The notes: a model not told the origin generated them from the sequence alone. A stretch of 64,000 bases of DNA from Desmodesmus armatus (GCA_007449985.2 VIIQ02000162.1:62001-126000), one strand, 5' to 3'. Positions 28,739-42,600 are shown, numbered from the stretch's first letter. Numbers and translations are program-made.

Positions 28739-31700
28739 ATGGCAGGCATGGAACAGCTGGGCCAGCTCCTGAGTAGCGCTGGAGTAGATCTTGGAGCTCT
28801 CAGTATGCAGTGGGATCAGGAGCTGTGTCTGAGCCTTCGGGTGGCTCTGGTGGTGGTCGCGGCAGCAGTGACAGTTCTGGTGGTGCTCTTCACTTCGAAA
28901 CGCAAGCAGGAGATACATGTGCTGGACTTTGCTGTGCACAAACCCTGTGAAAGGTATGCTTTATGTTGGCAGCTGTGCAGCGGCCCTGCTGGCCAACCCT
29001 TAGCTGTCAGGGGTTAAAAGCAGCGGAGGTGTCACTCGGGGGCCTGGTTTGCTGTCTGGGGGTTCGTGGTGCTGCCTGGCCGCGCTGAATATTCCTGCCA
29101 TCGATCAAGTGCTTCTGTATGTGAGTGAAGTCCATTAGGCCTATTTTGTAGTGAGTCACCAAATGCCTCAACCCAACCTGCGCCCCCCCTGGACACCTTG
29201 GAAAATGCCTCCACCCAACCACCTCTTTCTTGCTGCCTCCTGTGTGTGCAGCTGGCATGTGTCCCGGGCCAAGCTGCGTGAAATCATTGAGGCCAGCAAC
29301 TCCTTCGACCAGGAGAGCATTGAGTTCCAGGACAGGGTGGCCTACCGCACCGGCCTGGGAGACAACACAGCAGTGCCCCCAGCTTTGCAGACAGCAGACG
29401 GCAGGAACTGTGGCATTGATGCAGCTCGTTACGAGTATGGGGAGACCTGCTTTGCCACCATCAAGGAGGTGCTGCAGAAGGCGGGTGTCAACCCAAAGCA
29501 AGTCAACTTTGTCATCACCAACAGCAGCCTGTGTAAGTGCTGCCCTGCCTCGCTTGTGCACTGCTGGCATACAGCATGCACCCTGCTTTTGCATGACAAC
29601 GTGCGGCAAGAGCCAAGTCAGCAGACTGGAAAAAAATGCTTGCTGGGGCCCCACAACAGGTTTATTTCCATTGTGATTGTGTTCAAGATGCTCCTTTTGC
29701 TTGAGCATACCATCTTCCCTTACCAGCGCATTGCTGATTGCTGACCTGTGCCTGTCGTGTCTGGTCGCCGTTTTTCTGTCTGCTGCTGCAGTCAACCCCA
29801 CCCCAGCCTGTCTGCGTCCATCATCAACCACTTCAAGATGCCTGCCAGCACCATCAACTACAGCCTGGGAGGCATGGGCTGCAGTGCAGGAGTGATTGCC
29901 CTGGACCTGGCCCGCGAGCTGCTGGGCAACCACCCCAACAGCGTCGCCCTGGTGGTCAGCCATGAGAACATCACCATGAACTACTACACAGGTGCGCTGG
30001 TGTGCAGAACTTCCAGCTGAAGCTTTGCACGGCCTAGCCATCAGGCAAACAGCATGGTTGAGTACAGGGCACCGCTGTGTTTGGTGGAGAAGGGGCTCTG
30101 ATTCTGTTGAGAGCAGGGCAAGCGGCCACTAGGGAGCAGACACCCCGCAAACACCTTGCACTTAGATGCTGACCTGTTGATGCCTGCTGCTGCTGCCCTG
30201 TGTCTCCCGTGTGTCTCCTGCAGGCAAGGACCGCAGCATGTTGATCCCCAACTGCCTGTTCCGCAGCAACGGCAGTGCAGTGCTGCTGAGCAACCGGCCC
30301 TGTGACGCCTCCAGTGCCAAGTACAGCATCAAGCACCTGGTGCGCACCAACCTGGCGGCAGACGATGTGGCCTTCAACTGCGTCATGCAGACAGAGGACG
30401 TGGAGGGCAAGGTGAGGGAGGACAGGGGGGCAGCAGGGCAGGGCATGGAGGGAGGGTTACTGGTTTCGCCAGAGGGGTGCTTGTTGGCAAGAGGACGGGC
30501 GGCATGCAATTGTTGGCAAGAGGACGGAAGGCATGCACGTCGGACCAGTGGCACGTTCTCAGGCTGCTATTCAGGCCCATGGCTGGCTGGGCTGTGTTGT
30601 GTGGGTTTTCTCTCACTGGTGGGGGCCTGTACATACCCTGCGCATAGGATTATATGATTGTGTGTGATTGCACCTCTGCGCTGCCACATCCACTATCCCT
30701 TACACCCCCCTGTGTTATTCCCGCCGCCTCTGCTGCAGATCGGTGTGCGTCTGAACAAGGACCTGATTGCGGTCGGTGCGCGCGCCCTGCGCCAGAACAT
30801 GACCTCCCTGGGCCCCCTGGTGCTGCCCCTCAGTGAGCAGCTGACCTTTGCCGCCAACTTTGCCGTGCGCCGCGCCTGCAAGCACAGCAAGGCCCTCACA
30901 CAGGCCCTGCCCGTGTCCTGGACTAAGCCCTATACCCCTGACTTCAAGAAGGCGTTTGACTTCTACTGCATCCACACGGGTGGCCGCGGTATTATTGACG
31001 GCCTGGAGAAGGAGATGAGTCTCAACAGGAGCCAGGTTGAGCCCAGCAGGGCCGCACTGTACCACTTTGGCAACACCAGCAGCACCAGGTGAGGGCATTC
31101 ATCACACTTTGACTACTATGATGAACAAACATTACACTCTAAAGTGTGAATACAGGACCAGGGGTGTGCTGGACAAGGGACCAGGGTTGCACTGGGAGCA
31201 CTCAGGGATGTGGGTACTACCCAGGGAGTACTGTTGGCTGCCTGTGTGGGGATGATGTGCTCGATTAGCTGCATAGCAACCCCATGTACGTGCCACTTGT
31301 AGAGCCCCTGCTGGCGCAATGATCATGCTGTTAGCTGTACGCTGACGCTGCTGCCCTTGCTGCTGCTTGTGCTGCTGTGTTGCAGTGTGTGGTACGAGCT
31401 GGCGTACATTGAGAGCATGTCTGGGGTGAAGGCAGGGCAGCGCGTGTGGCAGCTGGCCTTTGGCAGTGGCTTCAAGTTCAACAGTGCCGTGCTGGTGGCC
31501 AACAGGCGCATCCGCACCTTCCACCCCGCATGGGATGGCTTTGACTCAAACGTGAGTAGCGCAGGGGCTCAAAAGAGTGTGCACACACGAACATGCATGC
31601 TGTATTCCCATCTGACCCATGCTGTGGGTTGGTGTACTGTTGTTTGCCACTGCCTGCGGTGGAAAGGGTGCTCTTGTCAGCCGCAAGGTGTGAGTTCGAT

Positions 31701-31973
31701 TTCATCCCCTGCGCTGGTCTAGCAAAGGCCCTATTCATACCTTTTGGTTTTTCATCCGTGCTTTTGTGCTGATGGCGTGCTGTGCTGTGCTGCGTGTTCC
31801 TGCAGGCTATGTGGTTGGAGCTGGACAAGCTTGAGGCTGAGGCAGCAGCAGGCAGGGCAGCCAAGGCAGTCAGGATGGCTGCTGAGCAGAAGACAGCAGC
31901 TGCTGCAGGACCAGCACCTCTCAAAATTTCTGCAACAGCAGGCTCAGCATCTGCTGTCAAGGCAGCTGCATAA
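28739..31973 (+). CDS. KCS: 3-ketoacyl-CoA synthase (FAE1/KCS family)
   Basis: Exons 28739-28953, 29252-29532, 29792-29991, 30224-30411, 30739-31088, 31386-31551 and 31806-31973 give about 522 residues, the usual KCS size. The enzyme condenses malonyl-CoA with acyl-CoA in the endoplasmic reticulum, the rate-setting step of very-long-chain fatty acid elongation. The catalytic Cys is in GGMGCSAG; His is in [10 protein letters not shown] and the HFGNTSS motif carries the Asn. One N-terminal membrane segment is clear ([19 protein letters not shown]). Exon 3 should read [15 protein letters not shown], but the C-run at 29806-29809 is one base short, so FNPTP and SLSAS lie in different frames and the summed exon length is one short of a multiple of three. 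Either the assembly lost a C, the allele is broken, or splicing avoids it. Confidence 0.9.
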
Positions 31974-34424
31974 ACCCAGACCAGCAGCTGCGAGCAACTG
32001 GCGCATGGGGTGATGAAGGCATCTTTCACAGCAGCAGGCCACACCAGCTGCAGTCTTGCTGAGTGGGGTTGTCATGTCAGCACGAGCTGCACCCGCGGGT
32101 GTTTCTGTGCTGGGTCCTCACGGTGCAGGAGAGTGCTGTAGGTGGTACTGGCGGTGCTGCCTGCATATTCACTGGGATTTGTTCGGATGTGCATGGGGTG
32201 GCACGGCAGGCATTTGCACAGGGTGTAGGTGTGCCTGCGTTGGGGGAATCCTCATGGCGTTTTTCTTCTGCTTCTGAAAACCAATGTGACCCAGGCTGTG
32301 TGTGTTGTAATACCCTTGTGACCTTGTGCAAGGTCATGGCTGTTGTTGACTGTCAAGTGACCCATATAACACCGTTGTTCCATTGACTGCTGTGTGTGCA
32401 CAGCACTGGGGTGCAGCACACCCGTACCTCTCTACCAGTACACACGTGGGATACCAGAGTTCTGGGCAAAGTTGTGGTGGGTGTGGGTGGGCTGTGAACG
32501 ATTTGTGTTGCTGCTTGTTGACGCTTGTGCTTGGTGCAGCGTGTGCGCTTGTGCTTGCTGATGTTGTGTGCTGGGTGCTAGTTGCTAGTTGCTGATGGCA
32601 GAGCCTGAAGAGGTTTGGGCATATGCCATGCATGCTCGTGCTTGTTCTGCACAGCCACATGCTTGTGGTGTACAGCCGCAGCACTGGCTGCAGTACCTTG
32701 CATGTGCGTATGATACCTGCTGAAGCAGTATAGTGCAGTTGCAGTTGTTGCACGATGTGTGCTTTTTCCGGGAAGGCTGGTAGACTCTGCACGCAGGAGT
32801 GGCTTTATCCTGGGTTGGCAGCTCCCACTGCTGCTCTACACTACTGTAAGGCAATCGGCCTGGGTTGCCTTCAAGGGTGCGGGGTGGTCTTCCATGCCCA
32901 AAATACCCCCATAGTGCGCACCTGCACATAGTGGCACACCCGGTCAGGCATGCACGCAGTCGTGCTCACGTTGCCGGCAACTGTGCTGCATGGCTTGCAT
33001 GGTGCAAGCTAGGAGCCTGGCAGCAAAGAACACTGCTGCTGCTGCCGCCGTCGGCAACAACTTGGAGGCGTGTGGTTGGGTGTTCAGGTGGTGGTCCCGT
33101 GCCTTTCTTTTTACGGGTGTTTTTGGGGAGAGCAAAGGGGTGTCATAGTGGTGTGACGAAATGTAGGTGGAACCACGCGTTGGCACAGCCAATGTTGTGC
33201 ACTGGCAACGTGGGACGTAGTGCAAGGGCTGGCTGCCTGGCAGCAGCCCCCAAGGAGGTTCTAATGGCGCGGTAGGTTGCGGGGACCACTGTGCACTCGC
33301 AAGGTATCAGCAGCACGTGTTTTTATGGAAGAGGCCCCGACATGGGTGCCGTGTGCTGAGGTGCCCGTGCTTGGGGCATGCCTGTGGGAGATTGTGTGGC
33401 ACCCTTGGTCTGCGAGTGGTGCTGGTGCTGCAAAGCACATGGGCCGGCATCTGTTGCGTGTGGCACACACATGAAAGGTCTTGAGAGGGGGGGGGGGGTA
33501 GCAGCGCTGAAGTAGATGCTGTGTTGGTTTGATAGCCTGTGTGGGCTGAGGTGCACAGCACTGCTGTTGGCCGCATGCGGCGCCTTAACCTGCCAGGCTG
33601 AATACGGCGGTAGGGGAGGTGCACAACCTCTTTGCGGACTTGGAAGTGCTGCAGACCCAGGTTCGAACAACAGATGAATCCCAGGCTTACTCTGCGGTTT
33701 GTTTGCAGGGCACAGCTGAAAGCTTTGCTGTGTGGGGCTGCACAGCTGTGCATTGCATTGCAGCCAGTGCAATCCTGGCCGCGCAAAGGCATAGCAGACT
33801 ATCTATGGGTGAAGGTGACTTGTGTTTTTGTGCTGTGTAGCGGGTGCTAAGACACCCCTGCGTGACGCTGCGCATCAGGCATGGGTTATGTGCTGTTGTT
33901 GGCAAGCTGCACAGGTTCCCGGTGTGACAGCACCTGGTGGTGTGCAGGTGATGTACCAATGTGAGTATTATATGATGCCCATGATGTGTGTTCAAGGGCT
34001 GTGCTTGCATTGCTGGGCGTTGGGCTGGTAATAAACATCTCACAGGCTGTGCATAAGTCCTTGGTTGAATGTGGTGATGATGTGGAGCACCTGTCTAAGC
34101 GCCAGGGTGGCAGCTGCCAGCAGGTTGAGGGGCCACCGGCATACTGCTGCATTCACTAAGCCTAGTCATCACAAACAATGCCGTGAGCCCCCCCCCCCCA
34201 CAATCCTCCAAATTGGACGAGAATCTCGAAAGACCAGCCTACTGTATGTGGTCAAGCAGTGCCGATAGATGCAAACAAGGTAGCACATCCCCACCCTAGG
34301 TGGACTGCCCAAACAGTGCTGGCTAACAAGACCGTGCATGCAAGTGCATACACAAGCACATGCAGATGAAGTCGTGAACTTGCGGGTTCTTCCCCAAGCC
34401 CATGCTGTTGCCACATCATGCGTC
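31974..34424. other. Long intergenic region, no supported gene
   Basis: About 2.4 kb between the KCS stop and the minisatellite. Open frames on both strands lack splice-consistent continuation and family features. A TGTAA motif at 32306-32310 could end the KCS transcript. A poly-G run lies at about 33486-33498 and a poly-C run at about 34190-34199. I see no tRNA or transposon ends. Confidence 0.45.
32306..32310 (+). terminator. Candidate TGTAA polyadenylation signal of KCS
   Basis: The first TGTAA downstream of the KCS stop codon, about 335 nt away, a common 3' untranslated length in green algae. Confidence 0.4.
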
Positions 34425-36600
34425 ACATACACACACATGCACTGCTGTGCCCAGCAGCACCACATACACACACATGCACTGCTGTGCCCAGCAGCACCAC
34501 ATACACACACATGCACTGCTGTGCTCAGCAGCACCACATACACACACATGCACTGCTGTGCCCAGCAGCACCACATACACACACATGCACTGCTGTGCTC
34601 AGCAGCACCACATACACACACATGCACTGCTGTGCCCAGCAGCACCACATACACACACATGCACTGCTGTGCCCAGCAGCACCACATACACACACATGCA
34701 CTGCTGTGCCCAGCAGCACCACATACACACACATGCACTGCTGTGCTCAGCAGCACCACATACACACACATGCACTGCTGTGCCCAGCAGCACCACATAC
34801 ACACACATGCACTGCTGTGCTCAGCAGCACCACATACACACACATGCACTGCTGTGCCCAGCAGCACCACATACACACACATGCACTGCTGTGCTCAGCA
34901 GCACCACATACACACACATGCACTGCTGTGCCCAGCAGCACCACATACACACACATGCACTGCTGTGCTCAGCAGCACCACATACACACACATGCACTGC
35001 TGTGCCCAGCAGCACCACATACACACACATGCACTGCTGTGCCCAGCAGCACCACATACACACACATGCACTGCTGTGCTCAGCAGCACCACATACACAC
35101 ACATGCACTGCTGTGCCCAGCAGCACCACATACACACACATGCACTGCTGTGCTCAGCAGCACCACATACACACACATGCACTGCTGTGCCCAGCAGCAC
35201 CACATACACACACATGCACTGCTGTGCTCAGCAGCACCACATACACACACATGCACTGCTGTGCCCAGCAGCACCACATACACACACATGCACTGCTGTG
35301 CTCAGCAGCACCACATACACACACATGCACTGCTGTGCTCAGCAGCACCACATACACACACATGCACTGCTGTGCCCAGCAGCACCACATACACACACAT
35401 GCACTGCTGTGCTCAGCAGCACCACATACACACACATGCACTGCTGTGCTCAGCAGCACCACATACACACACATGCACTGCTGTGCCCAGCAGCACCACA
35501 TACACACACATGCACTGCTGTGCCCAGCAGCACCACATACACACACATGCACTGCTGTGCTCAGCAGCACCACATACACACACATGCACTGCTGTGCCCA
35601 GCAGCACCACATACACACACATGCACTGCTGTGCTCAGCAGCACCACATACACACACATGCACTGCTGTGCCCAGCAGCACCACATACACACACATGCAC
35701 TGCTGTGCTCAGCAGCACCACATACACACACATGCACTGCTGTGCCCAGCAGCACCACATACACACACATGCACTGCTGTGCTCAGCAGCACCACATACA
35801 CACACATGCACTGCTGTGCTCAGCAGCACCACATACACACACATGCACTGCTGTGCCCAGCAGCACCACATACACACACATGCACTGCTGTGCTCAGCAG
35901 CACCACATACACACACATGCACTGCTGTGCCCAGCAGCACCACATACACACACATGCACTGCTGTGCTCAGCAGCACCACATACACACACATGCACTGCT
36001 GTGCCCAGCAGCACCACATACACACACATGCACTGCTGTGCTCAGCAGCACCACATACACACACATGCACTGCTGTGCCCAGCAGCACCACATACACACA
36101 CATGCACTGCTGTGCTCAGCAGCACCACATACACACACATGCACTGCTGTGCTCAGCAGCACCACATACACACACATGCACTGCTGTGCCCAGCAGCACC
36201 ACATACACACACATGCACTGCTGTGCCCAGCAGCACCACATACACACACATGCACTGCTGTGCTCAGCAGCACCACATACACACACATGCACTGCTGTGC
36301 CCAGCAGCACCACATACACACACATGCACTGCTGTGCCCAGCAGCACCACATACACACACATGCACTGCTGTGCCCAGCAGCACCACATACACACACATG
36401 CACTGCTGTGCCCAGCAGCACCACATACACACACATGCACTGCTGTGCCCAGCAGCACCACATACACACACATGCACTGCTGTGCCCAGCAGCACCACAT
36501 ACACACACATGCACTGCTGTGCCCAGCAGCACCACATACACACACATGCACTGCTGTGCCCAGCAGCACCACATACACACACATGCACTGCTGTGCTCAG
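34425..36600. repeat. 37-bp minisatellite, about 59 tandem copies
   Basis: An exact 37-bp period runs for 2,176 bp with no insertions or deletions that I can see. Each unit has a CA-rich half (ACATACACACACATGCA) and a GC half with a 6-bp hairpin, CTGCTG-TGCY-CAGCAG. Only one position varies, the last loop base (C or T). C and T units alternate through much of the array, often as 74-bp C-T pairs, while the last block before the end (about 36290-36580) is all C. Because 37 is not a multiple of three and the unit has no stop in any frame on the plus strand, all three forward frames stay open over the whole array. It ends 96 bp from the stop codon of the minus-strand protease gene. Confidence 0.98.
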
Positions 36601-36695
36601 CCGTAATTAGCTAAATAGCACTTGCAGATTTCTGCCGTCCTACGTCTTCTGTCCACAGACCTTGCCAGCCTGAGCTGCCAGGCATCAAACTAGGC

Positions 36696-39600
36696 TTATG
36701 CATCCTTGTCTGTCGTGCCCTTTTCATCCTCCTCCTGCTGCTGCTGCGTGGATTGCGCGGGGGGTTGGGAGGGTGGTGTGTGGGCCCCTGGCTGAGCAGC
36801 CCTCAGCGCTGCAAACTGTGCAAGCGTGCCAGACAAGCTGCTGCTGCCAGAACCGCTGCCGCTGTAGCTGCTGTTGCCAGTGCTGCTGTGTGGGTTGCGA
36901 GGACTAAACCAAAGCTCCATGCGCTGACCAAATGCCTCAATGACATCCCTGCGTCAGTGCAAGAGCAACAACCGGAAAAGAGTCGATGCATCTGCCACAT
37001 GTGTTAGACAACTTTAGTCAACTCGCAATGGCGATGTCAACATGGGGTGTCCGGCACATACATAAAGTGGCTGAGCTCTGCTGGCTGCTGCTTTTGGCTC
37101 ACCGGTTTGTAGCGTCTGTTCCCGTGGGTGTTGCCACAAAATTGCGTAGCCCAGCCTGGCCCCTCACGTGCTGCATGCTGGCTAGCCCAGGCTCAGAGGG
37201 TGCTCGCCGGTCCTGCGCCAGGTGCTCGCGGCTGCGCGCTGCAATGGGGCTGGCCCCTGCTGCAAGGTCTGCCTGGTAATCCTGCCGCGTCCTCCACCGC
37301 CTGCTGCTGCCGTCACCACCACCATCCTCAGCAGCACCTGGGCCTTGTGCTCCGCTGGAGGGCTGGAGCATCTGCTGCTGCTGCTCTGCTGCCCCACTCC
37401 CTGCCGCCTGCACGCCCTGTGCTGGCTGCAGGTTTCCCAAAACAGACCGCTCCTTCGGCCGTGTCCTGATGCGGGCTAGACCTGCAGGCCGCTGCAGCAA
37501 GCCTTCGGGCTGTGTAGGCACTTCTGATGGCCCGCCAGGCCCCAACAGTGAAGCAGAACCTGGAACGGGCACCGGCCTGGGCCAGCCTGCTGCTGCAGGT
37601 GAGCGGGGCCGCTGTCCTGAGCTTGACTGATGTCCAGGGCCGAGGCTTGGCACTGCTGTTGGGCTGCCAGGCATCGATGTGTTATGGTGCGATGCATCAG
37701 CAGGCAGCGCACTCACACCCGGCAGGAAGAATCTGGAGGGCTGTAGTGCCGAATGGTGCTCCTGGTGCAGCTGGGGGGGTTCAGGGCTGGGCCCCAGCCG
37801 CGACCGCCCTCCCCGGCCATCTGGGGAGCCACCGCTGGCATGATGGTGGGCTGCAGCCAGGGGCGCTGATGTGTCCGCCATTGCCCCGGCAGCCTCATGA
37901 GAGGATGCGTCCTCAAGCCGCTCGTAGGCAGCTGAACCATGCTGGCTGAGTGGCCGCAGCCCTGCACCTGACAGAGTGCGGGCCAGCACATCCCCAGCAC
38001 CCGAAATGCCCCGTTGAATGCTGACTGCCATCCCTGACAGTGCTTGTGCCAGTGGCGACGAGGGACCAAAGCGGGGGCTGCGCCCGCTGCCGTCTGCGCT
38101 GCGCTTTGTGGTAGAGGAGCTGGGGGGTGTCCCACCACTGGCGCTGCTGGCACGCAGCCCTTGGGAGCTGCCGGGAGAGGACTGGCCGTGCCTGCATCCA
38201 GCAGGTGCAGGTAGTGTGATGACACGTTGGCATAGAGCAGCATTTGCACTCGTGATTATGCATGCAATGCAGCTGCAATGGATGTGCAGACCAGAGGGCA
38301 TCACTCCCTGCAGGTGAGTAGCATCGTCCCTCATATGCTGCATGCTAAAAGTCGACCAGCTGGTCTCCAGGTGCGGTGGTACCCAACAGCTTCCCGGACT
38401 GTTCAGTAGCTGGCCCACCTGACAGCCTTCAGCAGGTCGCCTTGATCAGCACTGCCTTCTGCGCTGATGCGCCTTTGTCGAAGTGCACCGCTCTGCAAGC
38501 ATCATAACACAGGAGCCACAACGATCAGCTTGTCCGCATGCAGTCGGAGCTGCCTCGCCTGCCAGCAGCACACCAAGTTAACAGGTGTGTCGACACATGG
38601 AGTACTGGCCTTTCCTGGAAGCAGTGCCCCAACCTCACCTGGCTGAATCCACTATCACTCCAGGCGCCTTGGCCCTTGGCTTTCAAGCCACCACCTGCTG
38701 TCAGCTCCACCCCATCACCCAGCAGGTACTTCTTGCTGACAGCACCCTGCTTGGCCGCGGGACCACGGCCACGCCTGAGGAGCGCCCTGCACCTGGCCAC
38801 CACAAGGACACTCCACCAGCCCTGCACCTTGTTCTGTGCTTTGCTGAGTGTGGTTTTGGGCGGCACACCATGCACCAGCCAGTTATAGAGCGTGAAGGCC
38901 ATGCCAACCATGATAGCGGCGGCTATCAGTGCAGCAATGACGATGAGTGCGATCGCCCATGCACTGAGCGGGGGCTCAGTCTCAATGGGGTCAAAAATGT
39001 TCTTGCCAGATATCCACTGAGGGATGCAGCTTCTGCTGACTGTTGGCCAGAAGGAGGCCAGGCACATGTCGCAGGCAGCACCAGTGTACCTGAGGGTGAC
39101 AGAAAAGCCAGCAGCACGCCCCCAAGCATTAGTCAGCTGGCACCGCACGACATGCTCGGAGCAAGTCAAGTGCGCACAATTGACCCGGCAGTACACATAT
39201 GCCTTGAGCAGGTGCCACTGCAACCAGCCATATTGCACTTCAAGCGGTGCTGTGGCAGCACATGCATGCCCCTGAGCCAGTGGAGCAGTTTGCTTCCAGA
39301 ATGCTGCAACCTTCCGCTCACCCCGCAAAGCAGTCACATGTTCCTGTTGAGCGGATGCACCTGCCGTTGCCACCACACTCTACATCAGGGTCCCCCACAG
39401 GGCCCACAGGGGCAGGGCACAGCCTGATGACTCCAGGACAGTCCTGCATGATCCAGCAGAAATGACGGCAACACTGGGCTTGTGAGCAACAACACTGCCA
39501 CCCGCTTGTGCAGCCGTGACAGCCACAGGTCCCATGCTGGAGGAAATTGCCAGCCGAGTCAGTGACGTGTTTGCAAGTCTACTGACTAGCCAGATGCTGC

Positions 39601-42600
39601 ATCAAAATGCGCAGTGTGCTTTCAGCCCCACCTTACCTGAGCACACAGTGTGTCTGCTTCTTGCAGCACTTCTCCTTCAGAGTTGAGCAGCTGCCTCTCC
39701 CCCACCTCGCACACTCCGTTCCCGCACACGCCCAGCCGCTGCACCAGCATCACACGCAGCAGCTGGGGGCTTGTGCCACCAGCAGCCACGCCGGCACCCC
39801 CAGTGCTGCTGCTCGCCGCCTGCTGCTCAAGGCCCAGCGCCAGCACCTGGCCCACACCCAAAAGGCCAGCACTCCACAGGCTGGTGCTGCCGCTTACTGC
39901 CATAGCACTGGCTGCTGCGGTGCTGGTCAACTGAACCAAGTTGCTGGGTGTCAGCACGATGTCCAACTGCACCTCCGAGTCCTCACCAGCCCCTGCTGCT
40001 TGTTGTAGATGTCTGGCAGCTGGCCCAGCTTGCACGCCGTCTGCGTCTGTGCTGGAGCTACCAGGTGCAGGGGAGGGGCACTGCACACCACTGCTGGCCT
40101 TTAAGGGGTCAGCAGGTGATCCGCCAGACCCCACAGAAACATCACACAGGCTTGATGCTGATTTGCCATGCTCCTCCTGCCCCCCGCCAGCCATCAGATG
40201 CCTGGTGGCGACTGGTTGGGTGGTGCCACTGCTGTTATGAGCAGACTCAGTGGCTGGTGCCCACTTGGCTGCTATCTGTGTGGCCTGCAGCTCCAGTTGA
40301 GGGGCCCCAGCAAGGCTGTATGGTGCTGCAGCCTGCTGGATAGCTGCTTGCGCCCATCCCACAAGCGCTGTGCTGGCTGCTGAGCTACCAGTCAGACCTC
40401 CCAGCACTGGTCCGCCGACACCAGTGATGACAGTGCCTTGTGGCACCTGCAGCAGCAGCCTTAGGTGGAGGCTGCAGCTGGTGCCGTCGCCGTCACACAC
40501 CCCACACTCATCCACAGCACCTGATGAGCAGCACAGCCCGTACGCATCAAGCATAGAGCCGCAGCACACACCCTGCACACACAGCCAGCGCAAGGAGTGT
40601 GGCAGGTGAGATGGCATTTGCGGTAGCTCTGAAGATGCTGTCAGAATTGAGGTGCTGGCAGCAGTTGGAGTGTCAAAAAGCAACACAAAAACTGTGGCTT
40701 TTCCAACGCAGCCAGACCAGGCAGTGGTGCGCATTGCTAGGCTGCCGTCAACACTCACCCGCACATCCACGGCCCAGCTTGTGCCTCCACACACGCCGCA
40801 CACGTCCACCTGCCCAGCCGCACAGCAGGCCCCTGCTGCGTCCAGCACAGACCCTGCTGGGCAGCACTCCCCTGTCACGTTGAGCACTCCACTTGCACAG
40901 CACCTGTCACGCCGGTCCATGACGCCCTTGCACCGTGGAGCAACCTCACAAAACTGGCCCCGCCAACCATCCTTACAGTCACACCCGCCAGCACCGCAGC
41001 TGCCATGCCCATAACAGTCCTGTCCCCTGAAGTACCAGTCCGCCAGGAAGCTGGGCCGGCATGCTGTAAGGGTGGGCTCTGTCAGGCACATGACTTTGCT
41101 GGATGGTTGCACAGACATGCATGTGCTGTCGCCAGGGTTGACGATACTGCCGGCACCATCGACGCAGCCAACGGGCCTGCTTGAGTGGCCATACGAGGCA
41201 TCTCCGCCGCAGGTGCTCCACTGGCCCACCTGTCAAACACAGCAGCGCACATACGGTCACTAACAGCCACACACAACATGCTTTGGAAGCTGCCTGACAT
41301 GCACTGCACTGGCGGTAATGTGGAGGCTGATGGCAACAAGTAGGGTGTAGACACTGGCAACAGCGCAGCTCAGAAGCCCTGCGTTCCTACCTGCCAACTG
41401 TGAGGCGCGCAGGGTTGACGGTTGCACGGCCTGCTGAAGAGTGCCGCAGGCACTTGTCCAAGAGCAGCAAGACACTGGCTGTCCACGACAGGATCACCTG
41501 CAGATGAAGACATGGGGGCTGGAGCAATCAGCACTCTGCCCAGGCTGGTTACAGGCACACTACGTTGTGTACCTTGTGTGCACCACGCCGAGCATCATAT
41601 GCTGCAGGTTGCCTTCAGAATCACACAGGCTTGCTAAGGCCAGAGGAATCCTCACCTGTAGTGATGCTGGTGCATGCGGCTGTCCTGGTAGAATCTCCCC
41701 CACCACAGCTACTGCTGCAGTCACCCCAGCTGCCAAGCACCCACTGGACAGGCTGGTTGCACTTGGTGGTGTTGTGTGCACACAATGTGCGTATGTTCGC
41801 CGACAGCAGAGCCGCCTTGAGGGACATGCTGCTGTTGATGCTGCCGCTGTCTGTGCCCTGAGTGATACTGATGGGGACAACTGTGTCACCCAGGGACATG
41901 GCACTATGCTGCAGCAAGACACTGAGGTCGCTGCTCCAGGGGATGTCAGCCCAGTCGCTGGCATTGCACAGCTGGCAGCATTGGCCTGCTGGCAGCGGCT
42001 GCCTGCAGTCCAGGGGTTGTGGAGTGCACGATTAGTAATGCGTCAAAAGAATCTGGCGCCCAGCACAATCAAGGGTGGCACTGTGCGGGATAGTGGCAAG
42101 CTCCTGGGCCGCTTGTCAGCACACAACAAATCCAAGGCAAGCTTTGGACTGCACTACTTACCCCACACTGTTGAGACATGTCAACTGTGCGCCGTCTGAT
42201 GCGGACGGCAGTAGCTGGCATCCTGATGCACCACAGGCACTGTGCTGTCCTGCCAGCAACTGGAATGTTGCCTTGGGACATGCAACGGTGTTGCAGCGCT
42301 TTGAACTGGCAGGAATCTCCTCATCTGCGAGCACATTGCACACATTTGGTGGGTTGACCCCAAAGAAAGATGGCAAAGCATGCAGACTGCCACAAGCGCA
42401 CAGCCAGGAGAAGGAAGTGAAGCCCTAGGTTGCTCTTCTGTAGTGTGACAGCTGCTGCCCTGCCTCCTCGTGGCATGCGCAGACATAAACCCGCAAGCAA
42501 GGCTGCTTGTTTCAGGGTAGCCGCAGCTCACCTAGTGGACAGTCCTCCAACAGCACCTCAACTGATGGTGCACCCAGCCTCATGCAGCGCACATCCCTCT

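Noticed and set aside
29007..30041. 344-residue minus-strand frame opposite KCS
   Set aside because: It overlaps KCS exons with recognisable catalytic motifs on the plus strand and spans introns without its own features.
31655..31735. tRNA or SINE-like box (GAGTTCGATTTC) in a KCS intron
   Set aside because: A B-box-like string is present but no cloverleaf or correctly spaced A box can be folded around it.
34425..36600. CRISPR-like array
   Set aside because: The period is exact with no unique spacers between repeats, and the context is a eukaryotic nuclear genome. It is a minisatellite.
34338..36614. Overlapping frames of 730-758 residues on the plus strand and shorter ones on the minus strand
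   Set aside because: They are products of a stop-free 37-bp tandem unit; three frames give permutations of the same 37-residue pattern, with no start context, introns or domain.
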